From Gelidibacter sediminis (GTDB lineage: Bacteria > Bacteroidota > Bacteroidia > Flavobacteriales > Flavobacteriaceae), in contig NZ_SOBW01000008.1 in the NCBI RefSeq assembly GCF_004364975.1, positions 186,001-250,000 on the forward strand: DNA of 64,000 bases, written 5' to 3'. Both the position numbers and the translations under genes were made by a program. A model generated the notes under the pieces. That model worked only from the letters and a program-made list of their open reading frames with translations, did no database searches and was not told where the DNA came from. Positions 34,970 through 45,268 of this stretch are shown here, piece by piece; the stretch's first letter is position 1; each line of letters starts with the position of its first letter.

Positions 34970-36316
34970 TTAAATAGATGGATCTGCAGGAGTATTAGGA
35001 TTATTTTCCCTTTCGATCGATGGGTATGGATAATAATTTCTATTTCTTTCATTGGTGGTGTTAGATTCCCTAGGTACTATAAAATCAGGATGAAATCGTT
35101 TACTGTCTTCAAATCTTAATCCTGTCAGAAACAATTCAATACTTCTGTTTTTATATATTTCTTCTAAAATTGCATTTTGGTTGGATGCATCTCCTGACCA
35201 AGCAGGTAAGTTCGCATTAACACCTAATGGATCATTATCTTTTTGTCTAACCAAATTTAATTGGATAACCGCTTTATCCAATTCATTTTTTCGAGCATAC
35301 GCTTCTGCTTTTATCAGTAGCATTTCACCTGGGAGATATATAGGGATGGATGAAGTATTGGTTGCGAAAAACCCAAGCATTTCACTTATTGCCTGACCAC
35401 CAGCATCAGCATTGGCAAAACCAAGATCAGCTCCTAAATAAAAGTCCACACGACCGTCTCCTGCTTCCGGTTGATAACTTCCGAGCAATCCAAAATTTGT
35501 TTGTGGTTTTAAATCGGTTGAGTTTACGGTTCTATTCCATATAGGATTTTGGTTGTTGGCATCATAAATCCACATTGAATTGGTAGCATCAGTATGGTTT
35601 ATCACTGCATTAGCCGCTGTGATGGCGCCATCATAATTTCCTGCCATCAATTCATATCTTGCAAGATAGGCATTAATCGTTTTTTCCATGTTAAATTCTG
35701 ACCAAAGCACTCTCGATTTAAATTCGTCAGACATTGGCGTTGTAGCCAACATATCCCTTGCTTCCTTTAATAAGGAAATAGATGTGGCCAAGACAGTTGA
35801 CCTGTCACTAAATGGAGCTGCACCGTCAGGAGAGTTGTTGATTGGCACTTGTTCAAACATTTCAATTAAAGAACCAAGAGTCATTGCCTTAAATAAATTG
35901 CCATATGCTAAAAGTCCGCTTTTGGTTCCAGCTGAAAGTTCTACAGTATTTGCACCTTCAATCAGAGATTCAGCCATTCCTTTGGCACGTAACAATACTA
36001 TCCACGGATTTGTGATTCCGCCACTTTCACTTGGTAGTTCAGCGCCGCCTCTTGCCAATTCATTAATATTTAAAAAGGTATTGGTTACGCCCAACTCTCT
36101 AGTTGTAATGCCTGGGGCTTCAATAATCTGTCGCAATGCGAAAACTGAATAGTATTGTCTAACGCCAGTGGCAAGGGCAAAAAGACCTCCCTTAGTACCT
36201 AGAACAACATCCTCAGTTGGATTATTTGGGTTCTCAAACTCGGTGTCGCAAGCAGTAAATAAACTACTACCAATAAGCAAAGCACCTATAATTGTATAAA
36301 ATTTTATATGTTTCAT
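34970..36316 (-). CDS. SusD/RagB-family nutrient-binding lipoprotein
   Basis: 448 residues. Lipoprotein signal with Cys23 in SLFTAC. The helical fold includes the TPR-like segments of SusD, and the C-terminal region INLVRQKDND, EEIYKNRSIELFLTGLRFEDSKRF is the SusD hallmark. It caps the SusC channel on the cell surface and binds the nutrient. It lies 24 nt after SusC in the same operon. Shorter than glycan-type SusD proteins, and the neighbours are peptidases, so a peptide ligand is inferred. Confidence 0.9.
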   Translation of the reverse strand: MKHIKFYTIIGALLIGSSLFTACDTEFENPNNPTEDVVLGTKGGLFALATGVRQYYSVFALRQIIEAPGITTRELGVTNTFLNINELARGGAELPSESGGITNPWIVLLRAKGMAESLIEGANTVELSAGTKSGLLAYGNLFKAMTLGSLIEMFEQVPINNSPDGAAPFSDRSTVLATSISLLKEARDMLATTPMSDEFKSRVLWSEFNMEKTINAYLARYELMAGNYDGAITAANAVINHTDATNSMWIYDANNQNPIWNRTVNSTDLKPQTNFGLLGSYQPEAGDGRVDFYLGADLGFANADAGGQAISEMLGFFATNTSSIPIYLPGEMLLIKAEAYARKNELDKAVIQLNLVRQKDNDPLGVNANLPAWSGDASNQNAILEEIYKNRSIELFLTGLRFEDSKRFHPDFIVPRESNTTNERNRNYYPYPSIERENNPNTPADPSI

Positions 36317-36340
36317 TTTTATAATATTTTTTTATGATAG

Positions 36341-39300
36341 TTAAAACGTAGCTACAACGCCAAGCTTAATTACTCTAGGTATAGGTACTAATCCCATTAC
36401 ACCTCCTCTAGAACCATTGCTTTGACCATCCATATTAACTTCTGGATCATATCCTGAAAAATCGTCAATGGAGAATAAGTTACGCCCTGATAAGGTAAAC
36501 TTAATACTGCTTACACCTTTTAAAGGTTTCTTTAAGAGATAGGATGTAGATAATTCTCTGAGTTTAATATGTGATCCATCTTCAATGTAGGACTCTGCAA
36601 TTCCAAATTTGGCAGCGCCTGTTCCTCTTACGCTCTCACCTCTTAATTCCTTTGCTGTTTCAGGACCTCCTCCAAAGCGATAGAACATACGTGTATCCCA
36701 ACTTAAAACGTCTCCACCCTGCACTGCATCAAACTGCATTCTAAAAGAAAAGTTTTTGTATTTCAATTCATTTGTCAAGGTTGCAGTATAATCAGGGTTT
36801 GGATCTCCAATTACCTTGCTTAAATTAGCGCCAGTTGGCTGACCTGCTGCATTTCGTTCTGGCACAGGGTTGCCATTTGCATCCACTGATCCTTTTTCTC
36901 TTTGAGGTAAGCCTCCTGGAGTTAAAAGTAGGGAACCATCAGGGTTTCTAGCATAAAACCCTTGATAAAAGACCCCAAGGGGCTGTCCGTTTTTAGCTAC
37001 TGAAAAACCGAAATTGCCTATACCAAATTGTTCACCCTCAATATTATTGACAACATTCTTATTGGTAGAGTATGTACCAGTAACTGTCCAACTGAAGTCA
37101 GTGGTCTGAACTGGTGTAGCAGTAATTAAGGCTTCAAAACCTCTATTTGTCATAATCCCAATATTTTCTACTCGTGATCCAAAACCTGTAGATGGAGACA
37201 AGGTTCTGGCCAACAATAGATCTTCAATATCTTGTTTGTAGTAAGTCAATTCCAACCCAACTCTATTGTCAAACAATCCCATGTCTATCCCAAATTCCAA
37301 CTCAGTTTGTCGTTCCGGTTTAAGATTGGCATTCCCCAATTGTGTAGGCGCAATTAACCCAGAGTTACCATCAATACTAATGGCGGCATAATTGGATAGC
37401 CTATCAAATGGACCAATGGCTGTAAGGTTTCCTGCTTGACCCCACGCAGCCCTGATTTTAAAACTATTAATGGAAGGCCCTAAATTGTCCTTCCAAAAAT
37501 TCTCTTCAGAAACTAAGTAAGACATACTTGCTTTTGGATAAAATTGATTTCTTTCATCTTTACCAAATACAGAAGAACCATCTAATCTAATGGCGCCCGT
37601 AAGAAACAGTTTGTCGCTTATTCCGAAAGTTTGCTGTAAAAAACCTCCCCAAAAAGAGCGCTCGCTTCTACTTTCATTAGTGGAAATTGATGCCGCACCA
37701 TTAGTGGTTTTAACTCCTAATGCCAAGCCGCTTCCTGAAATAGAGCGATAAATAGATTGATCAGATTGCCATGAAAATCCTGCGGTAGTGGTAGAATTAA
37801 TGACATCACTAATATCCTTGTCAAATGATCCATTTAAATCACTGTTAAATTGTTTGGTACTCACGGTTGTGGTTCTTGCATTTCCAATAGTCATTGTAGT
37901 AGTGCCAATTGGAACATAAGAATTACCTATGGATTCTGAATTGTCATAACCTAAAATATAAGTTAGTTTTAGCCCGTCTACAGGTTTTAAGTTAAGCTGT
38001 AAATCACTAATAGTTCTATTATTTTTCTGATTGAAATCGAAAGTGTTGATGTATTCGAGAATATTTGGATAGAACGTCATCGTTGGATAATTCCCGTCTG
38101 CATCAGGCTGAGGATCTATAGTGTTATTTGTAAACAAAATTGTTGGTAATATCCCAGCAACATACCCGCCATTAGGTTGGTCTTGGCTATTGCTTGTAGA
38201 GAAATACGTTCCAAATGAGGCCGATATCCAATCATTAAGTACCTGATTTACCCGAATACGCCCTCCTTGTCTTTCGTAATTGGTGCTTTTAAGAATACCA
38301 TCGTTGTTTAAATATGAAAATGAGGCGAAATAATTCGTATTATCACCTCCTCCTGATAAAGAAACATAGTTATCAGTACCAATTGAACTTTGAAATACCA
38401 TGTCTTGATAGTCATATCTGGTTGCAGGAACTGTAGATAGGTTGGTAATGTCACTAGACGCCCAATCCAGCGGTACCTCATTAAAATCGCGTTTCTTTCT
38501 GAGCGAGTTGAAATTCATACTTGTAGAAAAAGTAATCACCGGTTTTCCAGATTTCCCTTTTTTGGTAAAAATTTGTACTACCCCATTACTAGCTCGTGAA
38601 CCATAAATTGCGGCTGCTGCTGCTCCTTTTATAACCTCAATCCTGTCAATATCCTGTGGACTAATATCAGAAAGCCTATTTTGAACCACACTTGTTGTGC
38701 CCAAAACATCTGTGGAATTGTTATTGACAATAACTCCATCAATAATATATAAAGGATCTGAACTACCATTAACAGTACTGGCACTTCTTAATCGAACACT
38801 GATGCCGGCAGCAGGATCACCTGAATTTTGGGTTACCTGAATTCCAGCAAGCTTTCCTGAAAGTCCACCTGTAATATCTGTAGCGCCAGATTCTGATATT
38901 TCTGAACCTTTAATGCTTGAAATGGTATTACCAAGTTGTTTTTTTGCCGTTAACGCTCCTGCACCCGTGATGACCACTTGATCTAGGCCCAAAATGTCAT
39001 CAGCCATAACAACATCATTAACTATTTCTTGTTGTTGTCCTAAAGTAATTTTAACTTCTTTAGTGGCTAGTCCTAAAGATCTGAAAACTAGGGTGTAGTT
39101 TCCTGCGTCTACTGTTGCTTTTAGTTCATAATTCCCAGAAAAGTCTGTAATGGCGCCAAAGTTTGTGCCCTTAACTTGCACCGTTACACCCATTGCCGGA
39201 CCCCCTAAATTATCTTGTACATTACCTCGTAAGGTGTACGTTGTTTGGCTTATTGATGTAAAGCCGAACATGAACAACATCAAAAAGCTGCTCAAAAATC

Positions 39301-39343
39301 GAAATCTCTTAACTTGTAAGAGTGTTTCATTAGTTATTTTCAT
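36341..39343 (-). CDS. SusC/RagA-family TonB-dependent outer-membrane transporter
   Basis: 1000 residues from the ATG at 39343, whose signal region ends FTSISQ; an ATG 48 nt upstream would add a hydrophobic but implausible lead. Carboxypeptidase-regulatory domain (residues 30-110; GVTVQVKGTNFGAITDFSGNYEL), SusC signature LDQVVITGAGAL, plug with DPLYIIDGVIVNN and AAIYGSRASNGVVQIFTKKG, then the barrel ending GVVATF. It imports oligomers with TonB energy. Paired with the SusD gene downstream. Confidence 0.92.
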   Translation of the reverse strand: MKITNETLLQVKRFRFLSSFLMLFMFGFTSISQTTYTLRGNVQDNLGGPAMGVTVQVKGTNFGAITDFSGNYELKATVDAGNYTLVFRSLGLATKEVKITLGQQQEIVNDVVMADDILGLDQVVITGAGALTAKKQLGNTISSIKGSEISESGATDITGGLSGKLAGIQVTQNSGDPAAGISVRLRSASTVNGSSDPLYIIDGVIVNNNSTDVLGTTSVVQNRLSDISPQDIDRIEVIKGAAAAAIYGSRASNGVVQIFTKKGKSGKPVITFSTSMNFNSLRKKRDFNEVPLDWASSDITNLSTVPATRYDYQDMVFQSSIGTDNYVSLSGGGDNTNYFASFSYLNNDGILKSTNYERQGGRIRVNQVLNDWISASFGTYFSTSNSQDQPNGGYVAGILPTILFTNNTIDPQPDADGNYPTMTFYPNILEYINTFDFNQKNNRTISDLQLNLKPVDGLKLTYILGYDNSESIGNSYVPIGTTTMTIGNARTTTVSTKQFNSDLNGSFDKDISDVINSTTTAGFSWQSDQSIYRSISGSGLALGVKTTNGAASISTNESRSERSFWGGFLQQTFGISDKLFLTGAIRLDGSSVFGKDERNQFYPKASMSYLVSEENFWKDNLGPSINSFKIRAAWGQAGNLTAIGPFDRLSNYAAISIDGNSGLIAPTQLGNANLKPERQTELEFGIDMGLFDNRVGLELTYYKQDIEDLLLARTLSPSTGFGSRVENIGIMTNRGFEALITATPVQTTDFSWTVTGTYSTNKNVVNNIEGEQFGIGNFGFSVAKNGQPLGVFYQGFYARNPDGSLLLTPGGLPQREKGSVDANGNPVPERNAAGQPTGANLSKVIGDPNPDYTATLTNELKYKNFSFRMQFDAVQGGDVLSWDTRMFYRFGGGPETAKELRGESVRGTGAAKFGIAESYIEDGSHIKLRELSTSYLLKKPLKGVSSIKFTLSGRNLFSIDDFSGYDPEVNMDGQSNGSRGGVMGLVPIPRVIKLGVVATF

Positions 39344-39504
39344 TGGAATAGAGTATTTGTTAGTTAGCATAAAAATATAAAAACTATACAAGTATTTATG
39401 CTTTTTTAATGCGTTATTATGTTAATTTATTTTGATTTGCGGAATGAAATGTGCAACAAAATGCATATTTTAAGAAGTATACAGGTATGAATGTGATAAT
39501 GTAT

Positions 39505-39512
39505 TATTTTTG
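39505..39512 (+). promoter_or_regulatory. -7 promoter element of the serine hydrolase gene
   Basis: TATTTTTG fits TAnnTTTG, 48 nt before ATG 39561. No -33 TTG seen. The region 39344-39560 is otherwise AT-rich with no gene. Confidence 0.4.
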
Positions 39513-39560
39513 ATAAGTGCAATTGAATGTTTAATACTTGCTTATTTAAGTACATGTAAT

Positions 39561-40814
39561 ATGGCTAAACAATTTTTTATATATCTGATATCTGTTGTCT
39601 TAAGTTCTCAAATGTCGCTTGGGCAAAATAGAGGCAAGCAAGACTTACTTTCTGCAAAAATCGATAGCATTTTGCAGGCTTCTGTTGATGTTTCCGAAAT
39701 TCCGGGTGCAGTAGTCTTAATAAAGCAGGGCGATCAGGAAATACATAAAGCAGCCTATGGTTACGCCTCCCTAAAAAATTATAACCACCATGTTCTCGCT
39801 CATCCTGAAAGAACAAGCATTGATCATCTTTATGACATTGCGTCTCTTACAAAGGTAGTTGGTACCACTACGGCCATTATGTTGTTGATTGATGATGGCC
39901 TTATAAAAATTGACGATCCAGTATCATTATATATAAAAGCATTTGACACTCCTGAAAAGAGTAAAATAACAATTAGGCACTTGTTAACGCATACCGCTGG
40001 ACTCTATGAGTGGTATCCCTTATACTATTTTGCCAATACTAAGAAAGAGGTTTACAATCTCATAGACAATTTACCCTTAAAGTATCCTGTAGGTTCTGAT
40101 AGACATTATAGTGATTTAGGATTTATATTGTTAGGTGAAATTATAGAAAGAGTTTCCAAACTCCCCTTAGATCAATTTATGAAACAACGTATTTTTAAAC
40201 CACTCGGCATGAACCATACAATGTTTAATCCACTACATCATGACACTGAGCTAAAAATGGCTGCAACTTCCCACGGGAACCCTTATGAAAGAAGAATGAT
40301 TTCTGATGCTGTTCTAGGGTTCAGCATTGACAGTATCAATCCTAACCAGTGGGATGGATGGCGTAAATATACTTTAAAGGGTGAGGTTAATGATGGTAAT
40401 GCTTGGTATGCCAATAATGGTTTTTCAGGACACGCTGGTCTTTTTTCTACAGTTTCTGACTTACAGAAAGTAGTTGACATGTTAAGGTATGATGGTAAGG
40501 TAGGAAATCAGCAATTTGTTTCTAAACAAACCGTTCGTTTATTTCTAACTCAAGATAAATTTATGAATGGATTAGGATGGGTGATGGACACTTCCAATGC
40601 GTTCATGAAGAACGCCCCAAACGGTAGTTTTGGACATACCGGTTTTACAGGAACAAGCATTGCTGTAGTTCCACAATGTGATATCTCAATTGTATTATTG
40701 ATAAACCGTCAGAATATGGGATTATTACCAAGCCAAAAGTATATAAACCTCAATAAGATTAGAGCGCAGGTGTTTAGAGCAGTGATGGATTATTGTACTC
40801 CTTTAAAGAATTAA
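39561..40814 (+). CDS. Secreted serine hydrolase, class C beta-lactamase fold
   Basis: 417 residues from ATG 39561, with a signal peptide (MAKQFFIYLISVVLSSQMSLGQ). SxxK motif S95-L-T-K98, YSD in HYSDLGFILLG as the second motif (Y-x-N position), and GHTGFTG in the third (KTG-like with His). This family covers D-aminopeptidases, esterases and PBP-like peptidases, not necessarily beta-lactamases. It is divergent from the SusC gene, so a role in surface peptide handling is likely but inferred. Confidence 0.87.
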   Translation: MAKQFFIYLISVVLSSQMSLGQNRGKQDLLSAKIDSILQASVDVSEIPGAVVLIKQGDQEIHKAAYGYASLKNYNHHVLAHPERTSIDHLYDIASLTKVVGTTTAIMLLIDDGLIKIDDPVSLYIKAFDTPEKSKITIRHLLTHTAGLYEWYPLYYFANTKKEVYNLIDNLPLKYPVGSDRHYSDLGFILLGEIIERVSKLPLDQFMKQRIFKPLGMNHTMFNPLHHDTELKMAATSHGNPYERRMISDAVLGFSIDSINPNQWDGWRKYTLKGEVNDGNAWYANNGFSGHAGLFSTVSDLQKVVDMLRYDGKVGNQQFVSKQTVRLFLTQDKFMNGLGWVMDTSNAFMKNAPNGSFGHTGFTGTSIAVVPQCDISIVLLINRQNMGLLPSQKYINLNKIRAQVFRAVMDYCTPLKN

Positions 40815-40891
40815 TAAAGTTTTTAATTGAACTCTAATGGTAACACATAGATACTATACAGTGCATAGCTTGTGAGAAATAAGAGAAATAG

Positions 40892-40937
40892 AAAAGCTTA
40901 ACGTCAACCTCTAAGTGGAGAGTAGCGTTAAGCTTTT
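40892..40937. terminator. Bidirectional terminator
   Basis: AAAAGCTTAACG (40892-40903) pairs with CGTTAAGCTTTT (40926-40937); the 22-nt loop has a minor stem. T-runs on both strands. Between convergent serine hydrolase and DPP-IV genes. Confidence 0.85.
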
Positions 40938-40956
40938 TGTTATAATTTAGCAAATT

Positions 40957-43044
40957 CTATTTCAAAATTAAATGTTGAATAAAAAACTCCATCATTCTGT
41001 GGAAATTTACGGCAGTATGCCCCTTGTCAGGACCTACTTGCACTTCAAAACTCTTTTCAGCCTTTTGTAACGCTTGTATCAGTTGCAAAGAATTTGACGG
41101 ATGCACGTTATTATCGTTAGTACCGTAAAAAATCATTAATTCTCCTTTAAGATTGTTTGCGTAATTCATCAAATTAGAAGCTTCGTAGCCTTTTGGATTA
41201 TTCTCAATAAGGTTCATGTAGCGCTCTGTATAGATGTTGTCGTAGTTTCTCCAGTCGGTTACTGCGGAATTTGCAACCGCTGCATGATAGACATCAGGGA
41301 ATCTTAACAAACTCATCGCTGCAACAGTGCCACCGTAAGACGTGCCGTATACGCCAACTCTAGTGGTGTCAAAATACGGGCGATTGTATAAAGATTTGAC
41401 GCCAGCTGCAAAATCGTCCATTTCAACAATGCCCAAATTGCCGTATAATTTGTCGAGCATTTTTTTGCCTCGTCCTCCAACATTTCTACCATCAATATTC
41501 ACTACTAAGAAGCCAAATTCGGTGATAGCGTTTGGAAACTGAAAGGTTTCTCTAAAAGCGTTTACTCCAGGTCCTCCATAGTTGCTTAATATTAGCGGAT
41601 ATTTTTTTGAAGGGTCAAAGTTTGATGGAAAATGGATCATTCCATGCAATTGAGTTTCGCCATCTGCAGATGTGAATTCGAACACTTCAACCGTTTTGAA
41701 CCCTAATTCCTTAAATTTGGTCAAGTCGGTTTTTAAGAGTTCTTTCTTAATAGTTCCCTTGTCGTCCACAAGACGCATCACCGGAGGGATGTTATGGGTT
41801 TGGGCAATATCAATAAAATGTTTCCCGGTTGGAGATAGTATAACGTTATGATTGTAAGCCGGATCTGTTAAGCGCACATCGTTTGTCCCGTCAAAATTAA
41901 CACGGTGCAACTGTGATTTCATGTGATTATCGCCACTTGCAGCCATGTAGTACACTAGCTTTTTAGCTTCGTCAACCTCAACAATACGCTGAACTTCATA
42001 ATTGTGATTGGTCAGTTGGTTGACCAAAGTGCCATCGAAATTATAGAGATAATAGTTTTTAAATCCGCTTCTTTCCGATGCCCAAATAAATTGTTTCTTG
42101 TCTTTTAGCTCATAAATTTCAGGCGAATTTTCTGTAAAACTTGGAAGCCATTCTTCTCTAACAATCACTCGAGTTTTGCCAGTTTCAGGGTTGGCGGCTT
42201 TAAACTCCATGATGTCTTGCTTTCTATTGGTACTGTGAAAAAGCAGTTCCTTCCCATCTGGAGACCATCCGATGTCATATAAATAAGTACCAAGTTCGCC
42301 ATCGTTAAACGGCTTGCCGTTACGCGTATCGAGCGTGATGGTTTTTTTGGTTTCTAAATCATACACCATTAAGTCGACCGGGAGGTTTTTAGCGCCTACT
42401 TTTGGATAGGCTTCCACTTCCAATGAATCTTGGATTTTAGTTTGATGGTACAGCACATAATACATCTGCGCATCCTTTTCATCAAATTTGTAAAAGGCCA
42501 CTTTTTTACTGTCTGGAGACCACCACATGGCTGTGTTTTGACCAAGCTCTTCACCATACACCCATGTCGCTATTCCGTATTTTATCAGGTTTTCAGGAGT
42601 ACCATCTTCGGTAATGGCGATAACATTGGAACCATCAGGATTGCTGAGGTACATGTTTCTATCCTTTGTAAACGCTTTTAAGGTAGAATCTGGCGAGATT
42701 GCTGACGCATATTGCCTTCCTCTATCTGGTCGTTGTTGTCTTCTATTTGATGTTCTTGGTGAAGGTTTATACGCTTCTGATTTGATGACTTTATTTTTTT
42801 TGACATCAAAAGTATGAACGATATCGCCCTCCTGATATGAGAAACGTTTTCCATCGTCACTCCACACCACATTCGACGAGATTCTTGGAACTGAACTGTA
42901 TAATTGTGGCGCCATTTTTTGATACTGATCGTATCCTGGCATGTTCTTTATTTTCCCTTGGGCGTAACCTGTATTGACCGACACCATTGCTGATAATGTC
43001 AGTATGCACAAAGGAATGCATGTTTTAAATAGATTAAATTTCAT
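40957..43044 (-). CDS. Dipeptidyl-peptidase IV (S9B)
   Basis: 695 residues. Signal peptide, beta-propeller (about 50-440), alpha/beta-hydrolase domain (about 450-695). Catalytic Ser569 in GTSYGG, Asp644 in GTNDNNVH, His676 in DKGHTAV. YGEEL in the propeller is the double-Glu motif that fixes the free N-terminus, so it should cut X-Pro or X-Ala dipeptides from the N-terminus. It follows the DPP5-like gene (89 nt) in an apparent operon. Confidence 0.93.
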   Translation of the reverse strand: MKFNLFKTCIPLCILTLSAMVSVNTGYAQGKIKNMPGYDQYQKMAPQLYSSVPRISSNVVWSDDGKRFSYQEGDIVHTFDVKKNKVIKSEAYKPSPRTSNRRQQRPDRGRQYASAISPDSTLKAFTKDRNMYLSNPDGSNVIAITEDGTPENLIKYGIATWVYGEELGQNTAMWWSPDSKKVAFYKFDEKDAQMYYVLYHQTKIQDSLEVEAYPKVGAKNLPVDLMVYDLETKKTITLDTRNGKPFNDGELGTYLYDIGWSPDGKELLFHSTNRKQDIMEFKAANPETGKTRVIVREEWLPSFTENSPEIYELKDKKQFIWASERSGFKNYYLYNFDGTLVNQLTNHNYEVQRIVEVDEAKKLVYYMAASGDNHMKSQLHRVNFDGTNDVRLTDPAYNHNVILSPTGKHFIDIAQTHNIPPVMRLVDDKGTIKKELLKTDLTKFKELGFKTVEVFEFTSADGETQLHGMIHFPSNFDPSKKYPLILSNYGGPGVNAFRETFQFPNAITEFGFLVVNIDGRNVGGRGKKMLDKLYGNLGIVEMDDFAAGVKSLYNRPYFDTTRVGVYGTSYGGTVAAMSLLRFPDVYHAAVANSAVTDWRNYDNIYTERYMNLIENNPKGYEASNLMNYANNLKGELMIFYGTNDNNVHPSNSLQLIQALQKAEKSFEVQVGPDKGHTAVNFHRMMEFFIQHLILK

Positions 43045-43133
43045 GTATTTTATTTTAAAAGTTTAAATGAATTAAGACCCTAGCGCATTTGGAATGAACA
43101 AAGAGCCAAGAGTCAAAATGTGTTGTTTGTCTC

Positions 43134-45041
43134 TTATAATGTTTCCTTCAACCATTTGAAGAATTCATTTTGCCATACCAACGCATTTTGTGGTTTTAGC
43201 ACCCAATGGTTTTCCTCAGGGAAATACAACAGTTTGCTCTTGATGCCTAATAATTGTGCGGCTTGGTAAGCGCTTAAACTTTGCTCAATAGGCACGCGGT
43301 AATCTTTTCCACCTTGAATAATCAACATAGGCGTGTCCCATTTAGAAACATTAGTAATCGGATTAAATTCGTTGTACACCTTTTGTGCGGTCATATTATC
43401 TTTATCCCAATACGGGCCACCAAAATCGTGGTTCACAAAAAACAGCTCTTCTGTGGTGCCATACATGGTTCTGGTATCAAAAACACCATCATGTGAAATG
43501 AACGTTTTAAAACGTTTGTTGTGAATACCCGCTAAATAAAATACAGAGTAACCGCCATAGCTTGCACCAACAGCACCCAGTCGATCTTTATCCACATACG
43601 GCTCTTTGGCAACATCATCAATTGCGGAAAGGTAATCGTCCATCACTTGGCCGCCCCAATCTTTACTAATCGCCTCATTCCATTCCACACCATGACCAGG
43701 CATCCCGCGACGGTTAGGCGCCACGATGATATAGCCTTGAGAAGCCATCAATTGGAAATTCCAACGGTAAGAATAAAACTGTGACAGGGCTGATTGCGGT
43801 CCGCCTTGCGCATATAACAAGGTTGGATATTTCTTGGAAGCATCAAAGTTTGGAGGTAAAATCACCCAAACTAACATTTGCTTTCCATCGGTAGTCGTTA
43901 CATAGCGCTTTTCAACTTTAGGCAAATCAATACCGTTGTATAAATCTTGATTAATGTTGGTTAAGGCTTTAAAGTTTTTGCTCTTTAAGTTAAAGCTGAA
44001 AATTTCAGCGGCATGATTCATATCGGTTCGTGTCACTAGCAACATATCATCTTTTTGGGCAATAATACTCGTCACATCAAATTGACCTTCTGAAAGTTGT
44101 TCTACCACAGGAGCGATACGTTTTTTGCCCGGATAATTCACTTTAAAAAGTTGAACAGTGCCGTCAACCGGCGCCGTGAAATAGATGTCGTTTCCATCCT
44201 TACTCCATAAAAAACTGTTCACGGTACCATCCCATCGTTCGGTTAAATTTTGTTTAACGCCATTATGCAGTACTACAATATCGTTTTTGTCTGCTTCGTA
44301 ACCATCAGTTTTCATTTGTAACCAAGCCAATGCGCCATTCCCAGAAAATGTAGGATGGGTATCATAGCCTTTGTTGTCTTTAGTAATATTTGTAGTCGAC
44401 TTAGACTCAAGATTGTATTTGTAGATATCCGTATTGGTACTGGTAGCGTAGGCTTTGCCTTTTAATTTCTTACTGACATAATAGATGTCCTTGCTATCTG
44501 GAGACCAAATATAGTCTTCATCGCCACCAAATGGACGCTGTGGCGTGTGGTGTGGTTCATTTGGCATAAGATCAGTACCCTCCAAATTTTCTGCGCCTAC
44601 TTTTTTGTAGAACACGTGGTTATACTTGCCATCTTGCCAAGTGTCCCAATGACGAATATCGAGATCTGAATAAATATAAACATCAGATTTTTCTAATTCC
44701 TTATAAACGTCGCTGCCTTTAATGTTCTCAATGGCCACCTCTTCATGGAATAAAACGTAGTTGCCATCAGGAGATACGTTTTTATCCTTTGCTTTAAGTT
44801 CATCTTTATGTATTTCCACTAAGTCGCCGCCAAGGACGGGTAGTTTATAAAATTTAGAATCGAAGTTGTTTTCCTGAATGTTTGGCGTTTTTACCTCTAG
44901 ATAGATGGTCGAACCTGCTTTGTCGAGGCCCTTAACGCTGAGACGTTCTACCTTCCACAATAATTCAGGGGTCATTGTTTGTTGCGCATGCACTGCGCTA
45001 CCACTTACTATTAAGCTCATAATTAGGAGTACCTTTTTCAT
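43134..45041 (-). CDS. S9 family peptidase, DPP5/acylaminoacyl-peptidase-like
   Basis: 635 residues from the ATG at 45041, chosen because it starts the signal peptide (MKKVLLIMSLIVSGSAVHAQ); an in-frame ATG 75 nt upstream is less likely. Propeller (about 60-380), then hydrolase domain with Ser494 in GASYGGYS, Asp580 in GGKDYRVP, His612 in EENHWV. No EE double-Glu motif of DPP-IV was seen. It is likely DPP5-like, releasing dipeptides with hydrophobic residues, complementing DPP-IV next to it. Confidence 0.9.
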   Translation of the reverse strand: MKKVLLIMSLIVSGSAVHAQQTMTPELLWKVERLSVKGLDKAGSTIYLEVKTPNIQENNFDSKFYKLPVLGGDLVEIHKDELKAKDKNVSPDGNYVLFHEEVAIENIKGSDVYKELEKSDVYIYSDLDIRHWDTWQDGKYNHVFYKKVGAENLEGTDLMPNEPHHTPQRPFGGDEDYIWSPDSKDIYYVSKKLKGKAYATSTNTDIYKYNLESKSTTNITKDNKGYDTHPTFSGNGALAWLQMKTDGYEADKNDIVVLHNGVKQNLTERWDGTVNSFLWSKDGNDIYFTAPVDGTVQLFKVNYPGKKRIAPVVEQLSEGQFDVTSIIAQKDDMLLVTRTDMNHAAEIFSFNLKSKNFKALTNINQDLYNGIDLPKVEKRYVTTTDGKQMLVWVILPPNFDASKKYPTLLYAQGGPQSALSQFYSYRWNFQLMASQGYIIVAPNRRGMPGHGVEWNEAISKDWGGQVMDDYLSAIDDVAKEPYVDKDRLGAVGASYGGYSVFYLAGIHNKRFKTFISHDGVFDTRTMYGTTEELFFVNHDFGGPYWDKDNMTAQKVYNEFNPITNVSKWDTPMLIIQGGKDYRVPIEQSLSAYQAAQLLGIKSKLLYFPEENHWVLKPQNALVWQNEFFKWLKETL

Positions 45042-45268
45042 AATTGATTTGTTTATAATTGGAATGTATGTCTGAATAAATTCATTATTTTCTGTTTGAA
45101 ATAATGAGCGTATCATAAAGATGCTAAATTTATAAAATTCCTTTGAGATGGGGGAGTGAACCGATGTTTATTACTCTGACAAATGCCTTTTGAGAGCATA
45201 ACAGTGTGCAATTGGGAGATTCACAACATTATGATCGTAAATTATCTTGAATAAGAGTGTTGAAGGCG

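Noticed and set aside
35688-36152. 154-codon open frame on the plus strand inside the SusD gene
   Set aside because: It is fully antisense to a strong SusD gene, shows no family motif and has no promoter; it is a shadow frame.
39561-40814. Serine hydrolase considered as an antibiotic-resistance beta-lactamase
   Set aside because: The third motif is HTG, and class C-fold esterases and peptidases are common in this setting; nothing points to resistance.
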